Positions 9,736-17,393 of a stretch of DNA of 64,000 nt are shown one piece after another. The notes beneath the pieces are model-generated. The model made no database searches and was not told where the DNA came from. It worked only from the letters and a program-made list of their open reading frames with translations. The stretch lies in the NCBI RefSeq assembly GCF_030378165.1, contig NZ_CP119766.1, forward strand, positions 3,410,001 to 3,474,000, given 5' to 3'. The position numbers and the translations under genes are program-made. Origin of the DNA: Flavobacterium panacagri (lineage in GTDB: Bacteria; Bacteroidota; Bacteroidia; Flavobacteriales; Flavobacteriaceae). The stretch's first letter is position 1, and the number at the start of each line of letters is the position of its first letter.

Positions 9736-10131
9736 ATGACGAAGAGTGCTAAGATTTTTTTCGGAATTTTCTTTTTTGGAGTTTTTTGCTTTTATATTAA
9801 TTTTTTCTCTCCATTTGTTATGCCTTGGTATAGAGAAGAAGCTATCGAAGCGACTTTAAGTTGGGGAGAGTTGCAAAAACTTCCCAAAGATGCCGATATT
9901 ACACATTTGGAAAAGAGAGGAAGTATGTTTACCAGACAGTTTATAATTGAATTTACTTGTTCTGATTCACAGATAAAAAAATGGATGCAGGAAAGTAAAG
10001 GATTTAAAAACAGTAAAATAAAAGTAAAAGACGGAACAATTATTTATGAAATTCATCCTAAAAAAGGGGCTTATGGCGGAAGAGTCAAGATTAATGGAAA
10101 TAGAGTTGTAATTGATATGATTTGGAGTTAG
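9736..10131 (+). CDS. Small membrane-anchored protein of unknown function
   Basis: A 131-aa protein with one N-terminal hydrophobic segment (IFFGIFFFGVFCFYINFF, about 7-24), which may be a signal anchor. The rest is a soluble domain with mixed strands, ending RVKINGNRVVIDMIWS. I recognise no family. Its start lies 3 bp after the stop of the upstream secreted protein, which points to translational coupling. The C-terminal part (IIYEIHPKKGAYGGRVKI) looks like a small beta-sheet domain and gives no functional hint. Confidence 0.7.
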   Translation: MTKSAKIFFGIFFFGVFCFYINFFSPFVMPWYREEAIEATLSWGELQKLPKDADITHLEKRGSMFTRQFIIEFTCSDSQIKKWMQESKGFKNSKIKVKDGTIIYEIHPKKGAYGGRVKINGNRVVIDMIWS

Positions 10132-10144
10132 TTATAAGGTATTT

Positions 10145-10594
10145 ATGGAAATTAGATCGAAATTTAGAAAACTATTTTGGGTAAGAATTGGAATCGGTTT
10201 TTTACTTTTTATTTTTACATTATATCTATGCTTAAATAGTATTTCACAATATTCGCAACTTAGTAAAAACCCTGTTTTTATTATATCGTCTGTGTTTTTG
10301 GTCTTGTTCTTTTTTGCAGCATTGGATTTAATTAATGTTTTCAAACTAATCGTTACAAATCAGGAAATTGAAAAAATATTTTTCATATCTGGACGTAAAG
10401 AAAAAATCCCTTTCACATCTATTATTGGTTTGAAAAATAAAAAAATAAGGATGCAAACTAAATCAGGTCATCTTACAGATGGTTATACTTTGACTATTTT
10501 GGAATTAGATGACAATAGTACCATGATAATTTCACCTGATAATTTTTCCAATTATAAAGAGATTATGTCAGCTATTAGAAGCAAACTGGAATAA
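10145..10594 (+). CDS. Two-TM protein with PH-like domain (unknown function)
   Basis: A 149-aa protein with two membrane helices (FWVRIGIGFLLFIFTLYLCL at about 11-30 and VFIISSVFLVLFFFAALDLI at about 44-63). Next comes a short beta-rich cytosolic domain in which KLIVTNQEIEKIFFISGRKEKIPFTSI resembles bacterial PH-like domains. Such proteins are usually of unknown function. It is the last of the four-gene run starting at 8027 and is followed by a terminator. Confidence 0.7.
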   Translation: MEIRSKFRKLFWVRIGIGFLLFIFTLYLCLNSISQYSQLSKNPVFIISSVFLVLFFFAALDLINVFKLIVTNQEIEKIFFISGRKEKIPFTSIIGLKNKKIRMQTKSGHLTDGYTLTILELDDNSTMIISPDNFSNYKEIMSAIRSKLE

Positions 10595-10629
10595 TATCAT
10601 AATTTGATTTTTATAGCTTTTACAAAAAG

Positions 10630-10661
10630 AATCCCGCCATTACAATGAGTGGGATTTTTTT
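10630..10661 (+). terminator. Rho-independent terminator after the four-gene run
   Basis: An imperfect hairpin (AATCCCGCCATT pairing with AATGAGTGGGATT) is followed by a run of T. It closes the 8027-10594 transcription unit. Confidence 0.75.
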
Positions 10662-10795
10662 ATATCCAGCCTTTCACAATTCCCATCCCACAAATATGAA
10701 ATTTCCAACAAAAATTCTGTAACGAAATTCTTTCGCTTATGGGGGAACTTTGTATTATAAGATTTTAAAAATACAAACCATTAAAATTTAAAGTC

Positions 10796-11035
10796 ATGCC
10801 AGATCCAAGAATTAAAAACGAAGAGCAATATAGAGCACTTGTTAAAAAGGGATATAGCAAAGAAAAATCAGCTCGTATTGCCAACACTCCCGATGCAGGA
10901 GTAAAGGGTGGAAAAGCGAAACCTTATGAGGAATGGACAAAAGAAGAGCTTCAGAAGCAAGCATCAAGAGTCGGAATCAAAGGAAGATCGTACATGAACA
11001 AAAAAGGACTTATTGAGTCTCTTAGAAATAATTAA
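10796..11035 (+). CDS. DUF7218-like small stress protein with SAP/Rho-N-like C-terminus
   Basis: A 79-aa basic protein. The first half (PDPRIKNEEQYRALVKKGYSKEKSARIAN) matches the short conserved segment of DUF7218-type proteins found beside stress and DNA-repair genes. The C-terminal half (YEEWTKEELQKQASRVGIKGRSYMNKKGLIESLR) looks like a SAP or Rho-N helix-extended-loop-helix, a fold that can bind nucleic acid. It sits 41 bp before the topoisomerase IB gene on the same strand, so a role with DNA is reasonable but inferred. Confidence 0.8.
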   Translation: MPDPRIKNEEQYRALVKKGYSKEKSARIANTPDAGVKGGKAKPYEEWTKEELQKQASRVGIKGRSYMNKKGLIESLRNN

Positions 11036-11076
11036 AATTCAATTCATTTTATCGATGTGATAAAAATATAAATACC

Positions 11077-12171
11077 ATGAACGCAGCCAGAAAAGAATTA
11101 TTAATGAATCAGCTGATAAAAGCGCCACATCTCGTGATCGAAAAACTGGATTTGGAGTATGTAAATGATAATCAGCTGACCATTGTACGCTGTCGTGAAG
11201 GTGAGGATTTCGTCTATAAAAAAAATGGGAGAAATGTAAAATCAAAATCAGAATTAAAACGAATAAATAGTTTGGTTTTACCACCTGCATGGGAAAATGT
11301 AAGAATAGCAGATTGCACAAATGGACACTTACAGGCGGTTGGCGTAGACGACAAAAAAAGAAAACAATATCGTTATCATCCAAAATGGAACCTGATTCGA
11401 AACCAGACTAAGTTTTACAAAATAGCCGAATTTGGAGCTAAACTTCCGTCAATTAGAAAGCAAGTTGATATTGATTTAGGAAAGAAAGAATGGTCTAAAG
11501 AGAAAGTTACGGCTTTGGTGATTCGATTAATGGAAGAAACGCATATTAGAATTGGAAACGAAAAATACGCCAAAGACAACAAATCGTATGGACTTTCTAC
11601 TTTAAGAAAGCGTCATATCAATATAAATAAAAATTCGCTTCGGTTTGAGTTTATTGGCAAAAAAGGAAAACTTCATACCATTACAACAAGAAACAAGCAA
11701 TTGATAAAATTAGTCAGTCGTTGTGAAGAAATTCCAGGTTGGGAAGTTTTTAAATATTATGATAAAAACGGAGAAAAGAAAGTGTTGGACAGTCATATGG
11801 TAAATGAATACCTGCACAACATTTCAGGTGAATATTTTAGTGCAAAGGATTTTAGAACATGGGCGGCATCAATTATTTTTTTTGAAAGTTTGATGGAAAT
11901 GGGTATTACGTCCGATGAAAAAGAAATCAAACAAAACATTTTGACAGCCTTTGATTTAACCGCTGAAGCACTAGGAAACACAAGAAAAGTATGTAAAGAT
12001 TATTACGTTCATCCGCTTTTAATATCAACATACGAAGACGGAACTATTCAGAAGTATTTTGATAAAGCGAAAAAAAGCCGAAGCACAAAAAAATATTTTA
12101 CTAAAACAGAAACCGCTTTTTCTGAATTGATCCAGAATTATCAAATCGATTTAGAATCACCGTGTCAATAA
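11077..12171 (+). CDS. DNA topoisomerase IB (poxvirus-like)
   Basis: A 364-aa type IB topoisomerase, which relaxes supercoils through a 3'-phosphotyrosyl intermediate. The N-terminal domain includes LPPAWENVRI and the DNA-contact segment RKQYRYHPKW. The catalytic domain has RLMEETHIRIGNEKYAKDNKSYGLSTLRKRH (catalytic Arg and Lys region) and ends in LGNTRKVCKDYYVHPLL, where the Tyr before VHP is the nucleophile. Length and motif order match the bacterial poxvirus-type enzymes common in Bacteroidota. A second ATG follows ten codons in (LLMNQLIKAPHL), so the exact start is open. It lies with a DUF7218-like gene and DUF1328, a common stress-type neighbourhood. Confidence 0.93.
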   Translation: MNAARKELLMNQLIKAPHLVIEKLDLEYVNDNQLTIVRCREGEDFVYKKNGRNVKSKSELKRINSLVLPPAWENVRIADCTNGHLQAVGVDDKKRKQYRYHPKWNLIRNQTKFYKIAEFGAKLPSIRKQVDIDLGKKEWSKEKVTALVIRLMEETHIRIGNEKYAKDNKSYGLSTLRKRHININKNSLRFEFIGKKGKLHTITTRNKQLIKLVSRCEEIPGWEVFKYYDKNGEKKVLDSHMVNEYLHNISGEYFSAKDFRTWAASIIFFESLMEMGITSDEKEIKQNILTAFDLTAEALGNTRKVCKDYYVHPLLISTYEDGTIQKYFDKAKKSRSTKKYFTKTETAFSELIQNYQIDLESPCQ

Positions 12172-12252
12172 AAAAATAGAGTTACTGCATCTCTTTAAAA
12201 GCTTTGAATTTGAAATACAAACAAAATCAGTATTAACTAAAAAACTATTATT

Positions 12253-12414
12253 ATGTTACGTTGGACAGTCATTTTTATTATTCTAGCCATAGTGGCGGGA
12301 ATATTTGGTTTTGGCGGAATTGCCGCTGGAGCTGCTAGTATTGCTAAAATTTTATTCTTCATATTTTTAGTATTATTTATTATTTCTTTAATCTCAGGAA
12401 GATCGAAAGTCTAA
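12253..12414 (+). CDS. DUF1328 small membrane protein
   Basis: A 53-aa gene. The protein MLRWTVIFIILAIVAGIFGF... continues GGIAAGAASIAKILFFIFLV and ends SLISGRSKV. It has two membrane helices joined by a Gly/Ala-rich turn, the exact architecture and length of DUF1328 (YtjA-like) proteins. The family is common beside stress genes; its molecular role is unknown. It is preceded by a plain A-rich leader and followed by a terminator at 12447. Confidence 0.92.
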   Translation: MLRWTVIFIILAIVAGIFGFGGIAAGAASIAKILFFIFLVLFIISLISGRSKV

Positions 12415-12446
12415 GAAGAATATCAGTAAAATAAAGAACAAACTAC

Positions 12447-12481
12447 AACGACACATTTATTTCGATAATGTGTCGTTTGTG
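12447..12481 (+). terminator. Hairpin after the DUF1328 gene
   Basis: The perfect 10-bp arms AACGACACAT (12447-12456) and ATGTGTCGTT (12468-12477) are followed by TGTGG, not a clean T-tract, so strength is uncertain. A GTG at 12470 within the hairpin is not used as a start here. Confidence 0.6.
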
Positions 12482-12508
12482 GTTTCAATAAAGAAAAAAA
12501 TATCAATC

Positions 12509-13153
12509 ATGGGAACAAAAAGCGGTGCTTATCAGGATGTTTATATTAAAAGGGATGATGAGATGGTAAGCCTAAAAAATGATGTAACAGATTTTTGTGA
12601 AAAATACATTAAACCTGTTCATCCTAAAAATTGGGATTGGTCGGTTCGCGACTTTGATAATCCTAAAAACGATCCTACAATTGCCGAAGCCAGAGCAATT
12701 GCAAACGTAGTTTTTAAAGATTTAAATAGTAAAAAGACAGATGTTGATCTTTCGACGATGAATAATGTACATGCGATTAAAGCCTATTTAGATCCGAAAA
12801 GCAAACACGAAGCTTTTAATATGGAAGAATTTGCTTTTGCATTAAAAGTAGAATTGGAACACGGCAAAGTAAAAGATGTGAATGTGACCAATAATCATCC
12901 TTTTTTAACAGCGATGATTGCACTTGCCCACATGACCGAAAGTTTGACTTATTATAAAAGATTAAAAGTGATGGAAGCTGAGGGCGAAATCTATGAGATT
13001 ATCCGAAAGTTGGAGACTTCTCCAAAAGGAAAGGAACAATGGTATATAGAATTAGGCAAAGCAGAACAGGAACTTGATGAAGCGAGAGCAGGTCTGGCAG
13101 AACGCCTGTCGCGAATGGACGATATCCCAGTATTAAAAATTATTGGTGATTAA
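12509..13153 (+). CDS. DUF5661-like protein
   Basis: A 214-aa soluble protein starting at MGTKSGAYQD. The C-terminal half carries FALKVELEHGKVKDVNVTNNHPFLTAMIALAHMTESLTYYKRLK, the segment I associate with DUF5661: a helical domain with conserved HG, TNNHP and LAHM(T)E histidines/glutamates that could bind metal. A longer frame upstream starts with GTG inside a hairpin and was rejected. Function is not known; its place among DUF1328, DUF892 and other stress genes suggests a stress role (inference). Confidence 0.8.
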   Translation: MGTKSGAYQDVYIKRDDEMVSLKNDVTDFCEKYIKPVHPKNWDWSVRDFDNPKNDPTIAEARAIANVVFKDLNSKKTDVDLSTMNNVHAIKAYLDPKSKHEAFNMEEFAFALKVELEHGKVKDVNVTNNHPFLTAMIALAHMTESLTYYKRLKVMEAEGEIYEIIRKLETSPKGKEQWYIELGKAEQELDEARAGLAERLSRMDDIPVLKIIGD

Positions 13154-13171
13154 TTGAATTTTAAACTCAAT

Positions 13172-13206
13172 AAAAAGCCGTTAAGAATTGAACTTAACGG
13201 CTTTTT
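13172..13206. terminator. Bidirectional terminator
   Basis: The perfect 14-bp arms AAAAAGCCGTTAAG (13172-13185) and CTTAACGGCTTTTT (13193-13206) have a 7-nt loop and A/T tracts on both sides. It serves the two convergent genes. Confidence 0.92.
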
Positions 13207-13215
13207 TGGTTTCAA

Positions 13216-13776
13216 TTAATAAAACCTTCTTTGGTCTTCTTTTGTAAATTTATTTCTTTTCTTTTGACGCTGGACATCGTCTTCGACATAATTGTTGTTT
13301 TCGTAGTCATCATCATCGTCGATATCTTCTAAAACATCTTCGGTTTCATTGAAGTCATTTTCGAATGTATCAGCAGGATTGTCAAATTCGTCGTTTTCAA
13401 CTTCATCATCTAAATCCTCTTCAATGTATTCCTCTTCGTCATCAAACTCATCGTCAAATTCTTCTCCTTCTTCCAAAACCACTTCATAGACATCGTCATC
13501 GGTATCTTCTAAATCTCTGTCATTATGAAAATCGTCATTTAAATCATCCAAATCATCATCATCATAACCATTAAGTTTTTCATCAGGATTTGGTTTATTC
13601 GGATTATGGCCGTCTCGAACCGTATATCCTCGCTCTGCATCTTCAGCATTACTACTTTGGGTTCTTTCCGTATTTAAGTCATAAAGTTCCTCATTCATTA
13701 CAGTGTTTCTGTCTGTAGTATTTGGATTTCCTGGATCTTTAGGAAAGGTGCTGTTTCTTTTATCTGTAGTATCCAT
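13216..13776 (-). CDS. Highly acidic, probably disordered protein
   Basis: A 186-aa protein starting at ATG 13776 (MDTTDKRNSTFPKDPGNPN); an upstream TTG at 13785 is less likely. About residues 65-165 consist mostly of Asp and Glu (runs such as DDDDLDDLNDD, EEGEEFDDEFDDEEE, DIDDDDDYE), followed by a short basic tail RQKKRNKFTKEDQRRFY. No fold is visible, and such composition suggests intrinsic disorder. Similar acidic proteins are found in Bacteroidota stress loci, but I know of no tested function; binding of cations or basic proteins is possible. The frame is intact between a terminator and a free upstream region, so it is a real gene. Confidence 0.8.
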   Translation of the reverse strand: MDTTDKRNSTFPKDPGNPNTTDRNTVMNEELYDLNTERTQSSNAEDAERGYTVRDGHNPNKPNPDEKLNGYDDDDLDDLNDDFHNDRDLEDTDDDVYEVVLEEGEEFDDEFDDEEEYIEEDLDDEVENDEFDNPADTFENDFNETEDVLEDIDDDDDYENNNYVEDDVQRQKKRNKFTKEDQRRFY

Positions 13777-13964
13777 GATATTCAATTTTAGTAATTTATA
13801 TGTTCAAATTTAATACTGAATAATTTAGGAACCCTTATACGATTGTCTTGGTTAATTGTATAATTAACAGATGTTTAGAATGAAATTTAAAGGTAAAATA
13901 ATATAACCAGTCTGATTTTCCAGACAGTAATTTTATCATCTTATTAATCATAAAAATTATTACC

Positions 13965-14546
13965 ATGAAAACTACAGAGAAAACTACGAATAGTAAAAAA
14001 GCCACTGCAAAGGAAACAACGCCTAGAGGAGTTACAAAACCAAAATCGAATGCAGCTTCGGGACTTACAGAATTATTTGAAGACGGTTTAAAAGATATTT
14101 ATTGGGCAGAAAAAGCTTTGACCAAAGCATTGCCAACAATGGTTAAAAATGCTTCTTCAGTAGAATTGAAAGATGCAATTGACAATCATTTAACCGAAAC
14201 CGAAGAACAGATTAATCGTCTAGAGGAAGTATTTAAAATTATTGGTAAAAAAGCAACAGCCAAAAAATGCGATGCTATGGAAGGTCTTATTGAAGAAGCT
14301 AAAGGAATGCTGGAAGAAACCGAAATTGGCGTGGTACGTGATGCGGCTATTATTGCTGCGAGTCAGAAAATTGAGCATTATGAAATTGCAACTTATGGTA
14401 CTTTAAGACAATTTGCAGAAACTCTTGGACTGCCGGAAGCAGCAACACTTTTAGAACAGACACTCGATGAAGAAAAAGGTGCAGATAAAATTTTGACTGA
14501 AGTCGCAGTAAATGCAGTAAACCTTGAAGCTGCAGAAATTGAATAA
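13965..14546 (+). CDS. Ferritin-like DUF892 (YciE-type) protein
   Basis: A 193-aa protein. A Lys/Thr-rich N-terminal tail of 30 or so residues (TEKTTNSKKATAKETTPRG) precedes a DUF892 domain: LTELFEDGLKDIYWAEKALTKALP, then DAIDNHLTETEEQINRLEEVF, then AAIIAASQKIEHYEIATYGTL. The Glu and His residues (WAEKAL, NHL.ET..Q, KIEHYEI) form the di-iron-like site of this four-helix ferritin-like family. YciE relatives are induced by osmotic and stationary-phase stress; the biochemical role is not known. The basic tail could bind DNA (inference). Confidence 0.92.
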   Translation: MKTTEKTTNSKKATAKETTPRGVTKPKSNAASGLTELFEDGLKDIYWAEKALTKALPTMVKNASSVELKDAIDNHLTETEEQINRLEEVFKIIGKKATAKKCDAMEGLIEEAKGMLEETEIGVVRDAAIIAASQKIEHYEIATYGTLRQFAETLGLPEAATLLEQTLDEEKGADKILTEVAVNAVNLEAAEIE

Positions 14547-14564
14547 AAAATTAAATATACTTAT

Positions 14565-14593
14565 AAGTGCAGTTTTCGGACTGCACTTTTTTC
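14565..14593 (+). terminator. Rho-independent terminator after the DUF892 gene
   Basis: The perfect 8-bp arms AAGTGCAG and CTGCACTT are followed by TTTTC. It ends 22 bp before the Fpg/Nei start, which supports starting that gene at 14615 and not in the hairpin. Confidence 0.8.
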
Positions 14594-14614
14594 TACAAAC
14601 CTAAAAAGAATTAT

Positions 14615-15346
14615 ATGCCTGAAGGTCCTTCAATAGTGATTTTAAAAGAAGATGTACATCAATTTACTGGAAAGAAAGTCGTTTCTGTTTCTGGAGATGC
14701 AAGTATTGATGTCTCCCGACTAAAAGATAAAACTATTAATGCCTTTAAAACCTGGGGTAAACATTTTTTAATTTGTTTTGATTCTTTTACTGTTAAAATT
14801 CACATGCTGATGTTTGGCACTTATAGAGTTAACGAACGTAAAGAATCTACGCCACGTTTAAGTCTAGTTTTTGAAAATGGAGAACTCAATTTTTACACCT
14901 GTTCCGTTAAACTCTTAGAAGGCGATATTAATTCTCACTACGATTGGAGTGTCGATGTAATGAATGAAAGTTGGGATCCCAAAAAGGCACAAATCAGTTT
15001 AGGAGAAATGCCAGATAAAATGATCTGTGATGCAATTTTGGATCAAAACATTTTTGCAGGAGTAGGAAATATCATTAAAAACGAAGTTTTGTATCGCTGT
15101 TATATTCACCCAGAATCTATAATTGGAAAAATTCCGCCAAATGATATCAGTCAGATTATTGCCGAATGTTCGACTTATAGTTTTGAATTTTTGTATTGGA
15201 AAAAGAAATTTGAACTCAAACAGCATTGGGAAGTTTATACTAAAAGTATCTGTCTAAGATGCAATCTTCCTATTCTTAAAAAACAGACTGGAGACCGAAA
15301 ACGCAGCAGTTTTTTCTGTACTAATTGTCAAGAATTATACATATGA
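14615..15346 (+). CDS. Fpg/Nei family DNA glycosylase (endonuclease VIII-like)
   Basis: A 243-aa base-excision glycosylase/AP lyase that would remove oxidised bases. The N-terminus MPEGPSIVILKED carries the catalytic Pro2-Glu3 exposed after Met removal, which fixes the start at 14615. The helix-two-turns-helix region includes the segment LDQNIFAGVGNIIKNEVL. The C-terminal zinc finger is C.RC...(16 or so residues)..C.NC (CLRCNLPILKKQ ... FFCTNCQ). The protein is shorter than E. coli Fpg, like other Bacteroidota Nei-like proteins. Its TGA overlaps the ATG of the DUF72 gene by ATGA, so the two are translationally coupled. Confidence 0.92.
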   Translation: MPEGPSIVILKEDVHQFTGKKVVSVSGDASIDVSRLKDKTINAFKTWGKHFLICFDSFTVKIHMLMFGTYRVNERKESTPRLSLVFENGELNFYTCSVKLLEGDINSHYDWSVDVMNESWDPKKAQISLGEMPDKMICDAILDQNIFAGVGNIIKNEVLYRCYIHPESIIGKIPPNDISQIIAECSTYSFEFLYWKKKFELKQHWEVYTKSICLRCNLPILKKQTGDRKRSSFFCTNCQELYI

Positions 15347-16059
15347 AAAATCAAGTTTTAATAGGTTGCTCTAGTTATTACAACAGCTTTTGGAAGAAAG
15401 TATTTTATCCACAGAGTTTACCCTCAAAAGAATGGTTTAATTTTTACTGCCAGCATTTTAGCACTTATGAGTTTAATGGCAGTTTTTATAAGTTTCCAAC
15501 GCTTAAAATTTTTCAGAATTGGTACAATAAATCGCCGGAAGTATTTTTGTTTTCAATTAAAGTCCCAAAAGAAATTACACATATCAAAAAACTTCAAGAC
15601 TGTGAAGGTCTTTTACATGATTTTTATAGCATTTGCCAAAACGGAATGAAAGAAAAATTGGGTGCCATTTTATTCCAGTTTCCGCCTAGCTATGCTTTTA
15701 GCAGAGAAAAATTACATAGCATAATTGGTATTTTGAATTACAACTTTCAGAATGTAATCGAATTTCGTCATGAAAGCTGGTGGAATGCTGAAGTTTGGAA
15801 TTCTTTTAAAGAAAACAATATCACGTTCTGCAGTGTGAGTCATCCCAATCTCCCGAAGACGATATTTATAGATTTTCCTTTACTATATATTAGGTTTCAC
15901 GGAATTCCAAAGATGTTTCATTCCAGTTATTCTACTGGTGAATTAACAGATATACATACTGCAATTGATTCTAAAAAGAAAGGATTTATTTATTTTAATA
16001 ACACAGCAAGCGAGGCTGGTATTTTGAATGCATTAGAGTTAAAACGAATGCATGTTTAG
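15343..16059 (+). CDS. DUF72 family protein
   Basis: A 238-aa protein of the DUF72 (YecE-like) TIM-barrel family. Diagnostic segments are LIGCSSYYNSFWKKVFYP at the start, STYEFNGSFYKFPT, KEKLGAILFQFPPS in the middle and VIEFRHESWW. The family has no established reaction. The start at ATG 15343 overlaps the stop of the Fpg/Nei gene by four bases (ATGA). DUF72 genes are repeatedly found beside DNA-repair genes, so a link with repair is reasonable but unproven. Confidence 0.92.
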   Translation: MKNQVLIGCSSYYNSFWKKVFYPQSLPSKEWFNFYCQHFSTYEFNGSFYKFPTLKIFQNWYNKSPEVFLFSIKVPKEITHIKKLQDCEGLLHDFYSICQNGMKEKLGAILFQFPPSYAFSREKLHSIIGILNYNFQNVIEFRHESWWNAEVWNSFKENNITFCSVSHPNLPKTIFIDFPLLYIRFHGIPKMFHSSYSTGELTDIHTAIDSKKKGFIYFNNTASEAGILNALELKRMHV

Positions 16060-16065
16060 AGTAAA

Positions 16066-16221
16066 TTTAACCGCCAAGAACGCAAAAGAGTTACGCAATC
16101 CCGATAGCTATCGGGAGCAAAGTTTTTTTTGAGAAGTCCTATATAAAAGCAAGGTTCGCAAAGTTTTGAGTATAAAACTTTGCGAACCTTGTAGTTGTTC
16201 TTTGCGAACTTTGCGGTTAAA
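16066..16221. repeat. Inverted repeat with embedded CCCGATAGCTATCGGGA palindrome
   Basis: The outer ends read TTTAACCGCCAAGAACGCAAAAG and, inverted, CTTTGCGGTTAAA. A perfect 17-bp palindrome lies at 16100-16116, flanked by GCAAT and AGCAAAG. The inner arms 16150-16167 (CAAGGTTCGCAAAGTTTT) and 16174-16191 are perfect (18 bp). It lies between convergent genes and may stop transcription from both sides. Confidence 0.85.
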
Positions 16222-16233
16222 CCACTCCAGCTA

Positions 16234-16734
16234 TTAAAGCTTCAAAGTTCCTTCAATTCCATCATCCATCGTTTGCCCCGTAACCAAAGCAGCAGTCATT
16301 TTGGCAATGGCAACCATTTTTCCATTTTTATTGTTCCAGTAATATCCATCTTCTGGAACTACTTTAATCACACTTAAATTCGGATCATCTTCACCGCCAG
16401 GCATCCAGACTTTTACCACCGGACTCCATAATTCTTTAATTGTTTCTCGATCGTATGAAATACTTGCCGTTCCGTGAAGCGTAAGAAATTTATCGTGCGG
16501 TTCAGAAAAGAAAATTTCTACGGTTGGATTTAATGAAATCTCTGCATTCTGACTGCTATTTCTGTCCGATAAGAACCAAAGTTGTCCCAAATCATCTATT
16601 TTTTGTACAGACATTGGTCTTGATTGCAATCTATATTCGTTATACGTACAAAACATACATGTTTTGATGTGCTCTGCCAGATCTTTAATTTTGTCGACAG
16701 CAAATTCGTCTCTAAGGTCTTTATGATCTCCCAT
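16234..16734 (-). CDS. General stress protein, pyridoxamine-5'-phosphate-oxidase-like fold
   Basis: A 166-aa protein of the general-stress-protein-26 type: a split-barrel flavin-binding fold. Seen are CTYNEYRLQSRPMSVQKID (flavin phosphate contact region), LWFLSDRNSSQNAEISLNP and HDKFLTLHGTASISYDRETI. These proteins bind FMN, FAD or F420-like cofactors and are induced by stress; the reaction is uncertain. Upstream of the start is a perfect 18-bp palindrome (16765-16782), probably an operator. The gene fits the surrounding stress group. Confidence 0.88.
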   Translation of the reverse strand: MGDHKDLRDEFAVDKIKDLAEHIKTCMFCTYNEYRLQSRPMSVQKIDDLGQLWFLSDRNSSQNAEISLNPTVEIFFSEPHDKFLTLHGTASISYDRETIKELWSPVVKVWMPGGEDDPNLSVIKVVPEDGYYWNNKNGKMVAIAKMTAALVTGQTMDDGIEGTLKL

Positions 16735-16764
16735 GATATTGTGTTTTAAAGTTTGTATTTATTT

Positions 16765-16782
16765 GACAAACAATTGTTTGTC
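16765..16782. promoter_or_regulatory. 18-bp perfect palindrome, candidate operator
   Basis: GACAAACAATTGTTTGTC is perfectly self-complementary and lies 30 bp upstream of the minus-strand stress-protein start, where a dimeric repressor could block the promoter. A TetR- or MarR-type regulator would fit, but no such gene is seen nearby. Confidence 0.5.
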
Positions 16783-16959
16783 TGATGTTTTATAAAAACA
16801 AAGTTGGCATTTTTATCCTCTTTCTAATTATACAATTAGACTTATAAATTATGAGATTTCAATTATTAGGTTTTGTAGGAATTAAGTTTAAATTACGGCT
16901 TTCCGGAAAAAATACCCTATATTTGGACTGATTAAATTTACACTCGAAAAAAAAATACA

Positions 16960-17391
16960 ATGGCTGATTACACTATATTCTATACTGACGATGATGAAGA
17001 TGATATCAGCATTTTTACTGACGCAGTAGATTCGATCCCTAGAGAAATTAAATTGCAGACGTATTCAGGAGGCGAGAAGCTATTAAATGCTATTTTTAAT
17101 CCCCCAACGACACCTTATGTGGTATTTTTGGATTTGAATATGCCTGGTAAAAATGGTTTTGACGTTTTAGAAGAGTTAAGAAGTGCAGAATATAAAAAAG
17201 ATATTCCTGTTGTAATTTATTCTACATCAAGTGAACCTAGTATTATTGAGAAATGCCGAGCTCTAGGCGCAAATGCCTTCATAACAAAACCTATTTTGAT
17301 GAGTGATATTATCAAATCTATAGAGCATGCGATTCAGGTCGAGTGGGATAAATTTGTTCCAACCCAATCTAATTTTGTTTTCAAATTCTAA
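16960..17391 (+). CDS. Single-domain response regulator
   Basis: A 143-aa receiver domain without an output domain. The acidic pocket is YTDDDEDD near the N-terminus; the phospho-acceptor Asp is in VVFLDLNMPGKNGFDVLEEL (about residue 59); the switch Thr/Ser is in VVIYSTSSE; the Lys is in ITKPI. It has the extended form of receivers that pair with hybrid or PAS kinases. It is convergent with the large PAS kinase (stop codons two bases apart), which is a natural partner by position. Confidence 0.92.
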   Translation: MADYTIFYTDDDEDDISIFTDAVDSIPREIKLQTYSGGEKLLNAIFNPPTTPYVVFLDLNMPGKNGFDVLEELRSAEYKKDIPVVIYSTSSEPSIIEKCRALGANAFITKPILMSDIIKSIEHAIQVEWDKFVPTQSNFVFKF

Positions 17392-17393
17392 TT

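Noticed and set aside
12470..12508. Upstream extension of the DUF5661-like gene starting at GTG
   Set aside because: The GTG lies inside the 3' arm of a hairpin terminator and adds residues without homology; ATG at 12509 is better.
14567..14614. Earlier start for the Fpg/Nei gene
   Set aside because: The extension covers a terminator hairpin and hides the catalytic Pro-Glu that must follow the initiator Met.
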